Shown here piece after piece: positions 44,108 through 49,371 of a DNA stretch of 49,371 bases. The stretch is taken from positions 1 to 49,371 of the forward strand of contig DASYAD010000391.1 of NCBI GenBank assembly GCA_036501515.1, in the 5' to 3' direction. The notes beneath the pieces were generated by a model, which was given only the letters and a program-made list of their open reading frames with translations, was not told the DNA's origin and did no database searches. The stretch's first letter is position 1. Every line of letters begins with the position of its first letter. The DNA is from Trebonia sp036501515. GTDB taxonomy: Bacteria; Actinomycetota; Actinomycetes; Streptosporangiales; Streptosporangiaceae. A program made the position numbers and the translations under genes.

Positions 44108-44524
44108 TCAGACGACGGTCAGCGTGACGTCGATGTTCCCGCGGGTGGCGTTGGAGTACGGGCAGGTCTCGTGGGCCTTCTCGGCGACCGCGAGCGCGGT
44201 GGCGTGGTCGAGCGCGGGAGCGTGTACGTCCAGCTCGACCGCCAGGCCGAAGCCGCCCGCGGGGAGGGTGCCGATCGAGACACTGGCGGACACGGCGGAG
44301 CGGGTCAGGTCGGCACCCAGCTCCTTGCCGACGAACTTCATCGCCGAGTGGAAGCAGGCGGCGTAGCCGGCCGCGAACAGCTCCTCGGGGTTCGTGGCGC
44401 CGCCCGTGCCGCCCATCTCCTTCGGGATCCGCACGTCGGCATCGAGAAGGCCGTCCTCGCTGGCGACGTGACCGTTGCGGCCGTCGCCAGTCGCCGTCGC
44501 GATAGCTGTGTAGAGCGCGTCCAT
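44108..44524 (-). CDS. ohr: Organic hydroperoxide resistance protein (Ohr/OsmC family)
   Basis: 138 residues from ATG 44524 with GGAG upstream. Ohr signature with both catalytic cysteines: Cys57 in FAAGYAACFHSAM and Cys121 in HETCPYSNATRGN; Arg and Glu partners in VRIPKEMGG and NPEELF. A thiol peroxidase that reduces organic hydroperoxides. Divergent from ohrR, the usual regulatory arrangement. Confidence 0.95.
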   Translation of the reverse strand: MDALYTAIATATGDGRNGHVASEDGLLDADVRIPKEMGGTGGATNPEELFAAGYAACFHSAMKFVGKELGADLTRSAVSASVSIGTLPAGGFGLAVELDVHAPALDHATALAVAEKAHETCPYSNATRGNIDVTLTVV

Positions 44525-44558
44525 TGCCTGCTCCGTTCGTAAGGTTGTGTCGTGAACA

Positions 44559-44587
44559 ACTATACGGTGCACGATATAACCGTGCAA
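44559..44587. promoter_or_regulatory. Candidate OhrR operator
   Basis: Between ohr and ohrR: CGGT (44565-44568), ten bases, ACCG (44579-44582), with TATA on either side and a GTGCAC palindrome. The only AT-rich part of the 88-bp gap. OhrR binding is inferred. Confidence 0.5.
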
Positions 44588-44612
44588 GCGAGGGTCGGGG
44601 TACGATGGATCC

Positions 44613-45068
44613 GTGGAGCCCCGTATCGCCGAGCTTGAGCTCGGCAACCAGATCTGTTTCGCCCTGTACGACACCAGCAGGGCGGTCATCCGCGCCTACG
44701 GGCCGGTGCTGGACGCGCTCGGCCTCACATACCCGCAGTACCTGGTCATGCTCGTGCTATGGGAGGCCGAAGGCCACCTCCCGGTCGGCGAGCTGGTACG
44801 CGCCCTGCACCTGGACACCGGCACGCTGACCCCGCTGCTGAAGCGACTGGTACAGCAGGGCCTGGTTGAACGCAACCGGGACCCCCAAGACGAACGGCGG
44901 GTCCTCATCACGCTGACTTCGGCCGGACGTGACCTGCGCAGCCGCGCCGTTGACGTCCCGCAGCAGGTCTTCGGACGCTGCGACATCGACGCCGACACCA
45001 CCCGCGTGCTCCGCGACTCCCTGGCCCAGGTCATGCGGGGGCTGGAGCAGGCGGACCGCACGGGCTGA
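44613..45068 (+). CDS. ohrR: MarR family peroxide sensor OhrR
   Basis: 151 residues, GTG start. MarR winged helix with LTYPQYLVMLVLWEAEG, LVRALHLDTGTLTPLLKRLVQQGLVER and DPQDERRVLITLT. Cys15 in GNQICFALYDTSRA corresponds to the sensing cysteine of OhrR; Tyr in the first helices that hydrogen-bonds it is also present (LYDTSRAV). Oxidation would release the repressor from the ohr promoter. Confidence 0.93.
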   Translation: MEPRIAELELGNQICFALYDTSRAVIRAYGPVLDALGLTYPQYLVMLVLWEAEGHLPVGELVRALHLDTGTLTPLLKRLVQQGLVERNRDPQDERRVLITLTSAGRDLRSRAVDVPQQVFGRCDIDADTTRVLRDSLAQVMRGLEQADRTG

Positions 45069-45140
45069 CGCCCGGCGCGCCGCAGCCCCGGCGAGGCGCA
45101 CCCGCATCGCATCTCCCGCGCCGTGCCTTCTGGCTCCCGC

Positions 45141-45196
45141 CTTCCGCGTCGTGCCTTCCGCGTCGTGCCTTCCGCGTCGCGCCTTCCGCGCCGCGT
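45141..45196. repeat. 14-bp tandem repeat, four units
   Basis: Units of the type CTTCCGCGTCGTGC at 45141, 45155, 45169 and 45183, the last two with one to three changes; looser copies continue to about 45230. Confidence 0.8.
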
Positions 45197-45320
45197 CGTG
45201 GCGTCCTCCGCGTCGCAGCCTCCGCGCCGCCCCCTGGCCGCGTCCCGGGGCGTACCGTCCGCCAGCGGAAGCCGGTACCCTAGCAGGGATTCCGCGTCCC
45301 GGCCCTCGGCCGGCGCACCC

Positions 45321-45392
45321 GGGCGCATAGCTCAGCGGTAGAGCAGCCGGCTTACAACCGGCAGGTCACAGGTTCGAAACCTGTTGCGCCCA
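45321..45392 (+). tRNA. tRNA-Val (anticodon UAC)
   Basis: Cloverleaf of 72 nt: acceptor GGGCGCA with TGCGCCC, D arm with GCTC...GAGC, anticodon stem GCCGG/CCGGC around loop CTTACAA (anticodon TAC, reading GUA), T arm ACAGG-TTCGAAA-CCTGT. Discriminator A; the 3' CCA is not encoded. Confidence 0.95.
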
Positions 45393-45422
45393 CCCGGAGA
45401 GACCAGGAGATCAGTCCTCCTA

Positions 45423-45438
45423 CCTGCGCAAACGCAGG
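45423..45438 (+). terminator. Hairpin downstream of tRNA-Val
   Basis: CCTGCG, loop CAAA, CGCAGG: perfect 6-bp stem 30 bp after the tRNA, without a T-run. Confidence 0.4.
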
Positions 45439-45552
45439 AACGAGGGAAACGGCAGGTCGCAGGAAACGCCTGTGGGCTTCAATATCCCCGCAGAATCCCG
45501 GCAGGGCTGTGGGAGGGGGGCGCCGCCCGCCCGTGCGGGCCGCCTCGGCGGT

Positions 45553-45924
45553 TCAGCTTGAGCCGAGCGTGCTGAACTGGATGGCGGCGAGCCGCCATCC
45601 GCCCGGCTGCTGTATCCATACCTGACTCAGCCGGACGGCGAGCGCCATCTCCTCGCCGCGCCAGGTGGCGCGGCAGCGCTGGGCGCAGCGGACGATCGCC
45701 GTCTTGTCGTAGTGCCGCACGTCCACCTCGGACGTCTCGATGGACAGGTAGCGGAAGTCGCGGTGCCGGTCGATCCACTCCCGCTTGCCGAGCTGGTAGC
45801 CCTGCTCGCCGATGGACAGGAAATCGTCGGCAAGCAGGGCGTCGAGCCGGCTGGCGTCGCCGCCCAGCTCGGCGTCGTCGAAGGCCTGCTGGAGCTCGAG
45901 AATGTTGTCTCCCACGGCGCCCAT
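45553..45924 (-). CDS. NTF2-like (DUF4440-type) protein
   Basis: 123 residues. A cone-shaped NTF2-like fold is indicated by ELQQAFDDAELGGDASRLDALLADDFLSIG, the YQLGKREWIDRHRDFRYLSIE segment and the end VWIQQPGGWRLAAIQFSTLG. Proteins of this kind bind small ligands or act as simple enzymes; no function can be given. Stands alone between the tRNA and the secreted-repeat genes. Confidence 0.8.
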   Translation of the reverse strand: MGAVGDNILELQQAFDDAELGGDASRLDALLADDFLSIGEQGYQLGKREWIDRHRDFRYLSIETSEVDVRHYDKTAIVRCAQRCRATWRGEEMALAVRLSQVWIQQPGGWRLAAIQFSTLGSS

Positions 45925-45967
45925 CTTGCCTGACGGCCGTCCGTCGCGGCGCTGCGCCTGCCGTCTG

Positions 45968-46894
45968 TCACGGGGCGACGGGCACTACGAGCCAGAGTCC
46001 TCCGTTCAGGTTGAGGTTGTTGCCTGAGGCCTGCCCGGGAGCGGTGTCGCCGACATAGGTGTACAGCGGGTGCCCGTTGTAGGTGAGCTGGAGCGAGCCG
46101 TCGGTCCGCTTGATCGTGCCCGTCTTCCCCGGCAGGCCTGAGCCGGCCGCCGAACTGCCGGTCACCGGAGGCCAGTAGGCGGCGCAGCTCCCGTAGCACG
46201 TCGAGGTGGTCGGCGTGTCAGGGGCGAAGGAGTAGAGCGCGAAGCCCTTGCCGTTGGCCACGACCTTCATACCGTCGATCGTGGTGACCGTCAGGGCACT
46301 TGCGGTGCTGGTGGCGGCTGACGCCGGCCCGGTCGCGCCGGCGACCGCCACCCCGAGCAGTACCAGCCCCGCGACTGCCAAGGCCGCGGCAGTCACCCGG
46401 GCCGGCCGGACGACCGGCGCCGGGATCTGCTCGGGGAATCCCTCCCGCCCGAGGTGGCCGTCAGCCGCTGGCACCCGTGCCTGGCGCGCCCGCGACGCGG
46501 GCGCTAGCGCGAGCGCGGCCAGGACCACGAAAGCCGCTACCTCCACCACGCCGGCGACAATGCCAGCGGTCGTGCGGACCTCTTTGAACCCGAACAACCC
46601 GATCCAGACCGTCAGCAGGTAGCCGCCGAGGGTGGCTAGCGCGAAGCCGGCCCCGGCGGCGGCCGCCAGCCGGCTGGCGATGACGAGCCGGCCGGGGATG
46701 ACCAGCACCGCTAGCCCGAGGGCGAAGGCGGCGATCACCTGCAGCAGGAACAGCCAGCCGATCGTCGGGATCGTCCGGTATCCGGTCAGGTACAGGTCAA
46801 GATGGATCGCGGCGGTGGCGATCAGCAAGCCCGATCCCGCGACGCGCAGGACGGGGTGCAGCCAGCCAGGCGCCGAGGACACTGGATGTTCCAT
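45968..46894 (-). CDS. Membrane protein with C-terminal secreted-repeat (PF03640-type) domain
   Basis: 308 residues from ATG 46894 (ACGAGG upstream). Four hydrophobic helices fill residues about 15-150, a fifth lies near 180-200, and the outside C-terminus has the YxFxxD-type lipoprotein repeat: GFALYSFAPDTPTTSTCYGSCAAYWPP in part and YNGHPLYTYVGDTAPGQASGNN. It looks like a fusion of a DoxX-like small membrane module to the domain carried alone by the neighbouring lipoprotein. Function unknown; 11 bp after that gene, so one operon. Confidence 0.8.
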   Translation of the reverse strand: MEHPVSSAPGWLHPVLRVAGSGLLIATAAIHLDLYLTGYRTIPTIGWLFLLQVIAAFALGLAVLVIPGRLVIASRLAAAAGAGFALATLGGYLLTVWIGLFGFKEVRTTAGIVAGVVEVAAFVVLAALALAPASRARQARVPAADGHLGREGFPEQIPAPVVRPARVTAAALAVAGLVLLGVAVAGATGPASAATSTASALTVTTIDGMKVVANGKGFALYSFAPDTPTTSTCYGSCAAYWPPVTGSSAAGSGLPGKTGTIKRTDGSLQLTYNGHPLYTYVGDTAPGQASGNNLNLNGGLWLVVPVAP

Positions 46895-46905
46895 CACGCC
46901 TCGTC

Positions 46906-47478
46906 TCAGTAGCCTCCGCCGCCGGAGCCCGCTGAGGGACTGCCATGCGGCGCCGCGGCACCGGATGCCGGGACTTCGTACCACAGGCCGCCGAAGGCGG
47001 TGATGCCGTTGCCGCTGGCTGTGCCAGGGGCGGTGTCCCCGGTGTAGGTGTACAGCGGGTGCCCGTTGAAGGTGAGCTGGGCTGAACCGTCAGATCGCTT
47101 GATAGTGGAGTACGGGCTCTTGACGGTCGCGAGCGCCACCTGAGGCGGCCAGGCCGTCGCGCACGCGCCACTGCAGGCCGATGTGGTGGGGGTGTCGGGG
47201 GCGAACGTGTACAGCGTGAAGCCCTTGGAATTCGTCAGGACCGTCACGCTGCCGGTACTCGCGGTCTTCAGACCGACGGCGGAGGCGCCCGCGGTGCCGG
47301 AGACGGCGGCGGCGGAGCCAGTGGCGGCAGAACTGCCGCCAGCAGGCGAACTGCTTGCTGAACTGCCAGACGACGAGCTGCATGATGCCAGCGCGAGACC
47401 TGCCGCGGCGGCGGGGACCGCGAGCAACGCACGTCGGCGAAGGCCGGGCATTTTCAGCCGGTAATGGGACGCAATCAT
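46906..47478 (-). CDS. Secreted-repeat (PF03640-type) lipoprotein
   Basis: 190 residues, GGGAGAAA before ATG 47478. Signal peptide with lipobox LALASC (Cys33), a Ser/Ala/Gly-rich linker, then two halves of the secreted repeat: KGFTLYTFAPDTPTTSACSG and CATAWPP, FNGHPLYTYTGDTAPGTASGN. The conserved cysteine pair suggests a disulfide. Such lipoproteins are common in actinomycetes and of unknown role; some sit with electron-transfer or copper genes. Confidence 0.85.
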   Translation of the reverse strand: MIASHYRLKMPGLRRRALLAVPAAAAGLALASCSSSSGSSASSSPAGGSSAATGSAAAVSGTAGASAVGLKTASTGSVTVLTNSKGFTLYTFAPDTPTTSACSGACATAWPPQVALATVKSPYSTIKRSDGSAQLTFNGHPLYTYTGDTAPGTASGNGITAFGGLWYEVPASGAAAPHGSPSAGSGGGGY

Positions 47479-47822
47479 GGTGTTTCTCCCTTTCTTCTCC
47501 TGTTGCTCCGCCTTTCTCCTGTAGGTGACGAACTCTGCCCCGGGCGGAGTGACAATGACGAGTCCGCCTTGCGGTCAACAATACGAGTGGCGTTCGCCCG
47601 CTCTGCGGCGGTGGGGCCGAAGTGGACTAGTATGCACGGGGTTAACCGGTATGCGCATTTGCGTGGAAAACCGGCCAAATCTCCGGCCGCCCTGCGCTTA
47701 ACACGAATATGAACTCGCGGCGCGTGTGGCCGGCCTGACAGCTGACCGTACGCCCCGCTGGATGCGCTGTGAAGAGTGAATACCCACTTGACACGGTTCC
47801 CGGTTGCCCCTATGAGTTGAGC
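47479..47822. other. Intergenic region with promoter of the reductase gene
   Basis: 344 bp between divergent genes. Only the promoter at 47788-47816 is clear; a GGTTAACC palindrome near 47640 is of unknown meaning. Confidence 0.5.
47788..47816 (+). promoter_or_regulatory. Sigma-70-type promoter giving a leaderless transcript
   Basis: TTGACA (47788-47793), 17-bp spacer, TATGAG (47811-47816). The ATG of the reductase is at 47823, seven bases after the -10, so transcription would start on or next to the start codon; no ribosome site is present. Confidence 0.65.
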
Positions 47823-48860
47823 ATGAATCAGGGCACACGTGGCCGGGTGCTGGTCACCGGGGCCACGGGGTTCGTCGCCGGGCACTGCATCACCGACCTC
47901 CTCGCGCACGGGTACGACGTCCGCGGCACTGTCCGGAAACTCGCGACAGCCGACCTTGCGTACCTGCGCCCCGCGACCGACAACGCGCCGGGCTCGTTCA
48001 ACCTCGCCGAAGCCACCCTTGACGCCGACGAGGGCTGGGTTGAAGCGGCCAGCGGGTGCGACTACGTGCTGCACGTCGCTTCGCCGATCCCGTTCAAGGC
48101 CCCGAGGCACGAGGACGAACTGATCCGTCCGGCCGTCGACGGCACCGGGCGCGTGCTCGCGGCGGCGGCCAAGACGGGAGTAAAGCGCGTCGTCTGCACT
48201 TCCTCGCTGGATGCGATCACTCGCAGCAGCGCGACGGCGGCGGGCCCGCGAACCGAGGCGGACTGGTCAGACCCGGCCGAATGCAGCGCCTACGCCAAGA
48301 GCAAGCTGCTGGCAGAAAAGCGGGCGTGGGAACTCGCCGCCGACCACGGCATCGAACTCGCTGTTTTGCACCCGGGCGCGATCATCGGCCCGCCGCTGAA
48401 CGTGAACAGGGAAAGCACCGCCGACATCGTGCTCCGCATGCTGACCGGCAAGATGCCGGTCATACCGCCGCTGCACCTGGCGTTCACCGACGTCCGCGAC
48501 CTCGCCGTCGCCCACCGCCTTGCCATCGAGGTCCCCGCGGCGGCGGGTAACCGCTACATCTGCTCCAACGGTGACCTCCCGATGACCGGCATCGCCGCGA
48601 TCCTCAAGGAGGAGTACGGTCCGCGCGGCTACAAGGTCTCCACCCGGCCGCTGCCGGCCTGGGTGCTGCGCGTCTCGGCTCCGTTCAACAGCGAGGCCAA
48701 GCTCGGCGCCGACATGCTGGGCACCCAGCACGATGTCAGCGCAGAAAAAGCCGCCCGCGAGCTCGGCTGGACCCCCCGCACGCTTCGCGACTCGGTCCTC
48801 GACACCGCCGAATCCCTGATCAGCGCCGGAATCGTCCGGCCAAGAAAGCCAGCCCCCTGA
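47823..48860 (+). CDS. NAD(P)-dependent epimerase/reductase (dihydroflavonol reductase-like)
   Basis: 345 residues from ATG 47823. Extended SDR: VLVTGATGFVAGHCITDLL (NAD(P)-binding, 9-27), Arg-rich position VRGTVRK favouring NADPH, VASPIPF, catalytic Tyr157-x3-Lys161 in ECSAYAKSKLLAEK and the LHPGAIIGPPL segment. Matches the DFR/cinnamyl-CoA reductase group that reduces ketones or aldehydes of many kinds. Substrate not deducible. A GTG at 47769 is in frame but upstream of the promoter. Confidence 0.88.
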   Translation: MNQGTRGRVLVTGATGFVAGHCITDLLAHGYDVRGTVRKLATADLAYLRPATDNAPGSFNLAEATLDADEGWVEAASGCDYVLHVASPIPFKAPRHEDELIRPAVDGTGRVLAAAAKTGVKRVVCTSSLDAITRSSATAAGPRTEADWSDPAECSAYAKSKLLAEKRAWELAADHGIELAVLHPGAIIGPPLNVNRESTADIVLRMLTGKMPVIPPLHLAFTDVRDLAVAHRLAIEVPAAAGNRYICSNGDLPMTGIAAILKEEYGPRGYKVSTRPLPAWVLRVSAPFNSEAKLGADMLGTQHDVSAEKAARELGWTPRTLRDSVLDTAESLISAGIVRPRKPAP

Positions 48861-48890
48861 CGGCACCCGGGTCTGGCGACCACAATCCGG

Positions 48891-49077
48891 TACCCGCGCC
48901 GCATAATGCGTTACCCGCCCAGCAAAATGCGGCGCGCGTTTCGCAAGATGCGGCGCGCGCTTCGCAAGATGCGGTACCCGCCTCGCGCAAAGCGGTACCC
49001 GCACCGCATAAAGCGGTGCCCGCACCGCATAATGCGGTACTCGAGTCGCACAGTGGTACCCGAGTCGCCCAGGGTAG
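48891..49077. repeat. 21-bp degenerate tandem array, about nine units
   Basis: Units of the form TACCCGCACCGCATAATGCG plus one base, with variants; eight align without gaps except one 19-nt unit. The 21-bp length keeps open frames in several registers on both strands, giving seven-residue pseudo-repeats, but none has a start and context of a real gene. Confidence 0.8.
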
Positions 49078-49123
49078 CAATGCCGCCCATGGGGCTGCGA
49101 GTAACGACAACAGTCGGCAAAAT

Positions 49124-49371
<248 letters not shown>

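Larger units (their letters stand above)
45069..45552. other. Intergenic region with 14-bp repeats, tRNA-Val and a hairpin
   Basis: 484 bp without a protein gene. It holds a degenerate 14-bp repeat (45141-45196), the tRNA (45321-45392) and a hairpin CCTGCG/CGCAGG with CAAA loop (45423-45438), which could end the tRNA transcript. The rest (45440-45552) shows nothing clear. Confidence 0.6.

Overview
High-GC sequence (about 70% by eye, GTG starts common, 4-bp GTGA/ATGA overlaps inside operons) from an actinomycete. The many acyl-CoA dehydrogenases, luciferase-like oxidoreductases, an Rv1733c-type membrane protein and a GAF-PP2C/STAS pair fit a large-genome soil actinomycete of the Streptosporangiales/Frankia/Streptomyces kind; the genus cannot be fixed from sequence alone. 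The window opens inside a carboxylase gene and closes inside a 9-bp tandem repeat.

Layout. 1-2271: beta subunit of a methylcrotonyl-CoA-type carboxylase (cut by the window edge), divergent from a TetR regulator. 2249-10065: phenylacetate catabolism, paaK and paaABCDE on the minus strand, divergent paaR and paaI, then an hpaB-type hydroxylase. 10207-19770: acyl-CoA catabolism (hydrolase, enoyl-CoA hydratase, racemase-type CoA transferase, an AMP-ligase gene that has lost its ATP-binding core, a FadR-type GntR regulator, three acyl-CoA dehydrogenases, an F420/FMN luciferase-like oxidoreductase). 20139-21883: SfnB/DszC-like flavin monooxygenase with its flavin reductase. 21964-25406: extracytoplasmic group (Rv1733c-like protein, cupredoxin lipoprotein, two ferritin-like secreted proteins, small membrane protein). 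25384-27834: a minus-strand cassette of a three-repeat Gly/Asp/His peptide, a JmjC/cupin oxygenase and a sucrase/ferredoxin-like protein, which looks like an uncharacterised peptide-modification system. 28438-30189: PP2C phosphatase and STAS antagonist. 30260-30801: decayed allantoicase. 30818-41330: second beta-oxidation block (SDR, acyl-CoA dehydrogenase, APH-like kinase, thiolase, quinone oxidoreductase, enoyl-CoA hydratase, acyl-CoA dehydrogenase, MaoC hydratase, AMP ligase). 41.4-49.4 kb: looser region with ohr/ohrR, tRNA-Val, secreted-repeat lipoproteins, an NAD-dependent reductase and several minisatellites.

How it fits together. PaaK activates phenylacetate, PaaABCDE epoxidises phenylacetyl-CoA, and PaaI would release stalled CoA thioesters; the ring-opening and beta-oxidation steps (paaG, paaZ, paaF, paaH) are not recognisable here. 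The acyl-CoA blocks supply activation, dehydrogenation, hydration, reduction and thiolysis for an unknown branched or cyclic acid. A short motif shared by their promoters suggests joint control, perhaps by the GntR regulator.

Most notable unexplained features: the repeat-peptide/JmjC cassette; a roughly 110-bp element present in three diverged copies (19.9, 28.4 and 49.2 kb); and widespread short tandem repeats, in codon multiples inside genes and in other lengths outside them.
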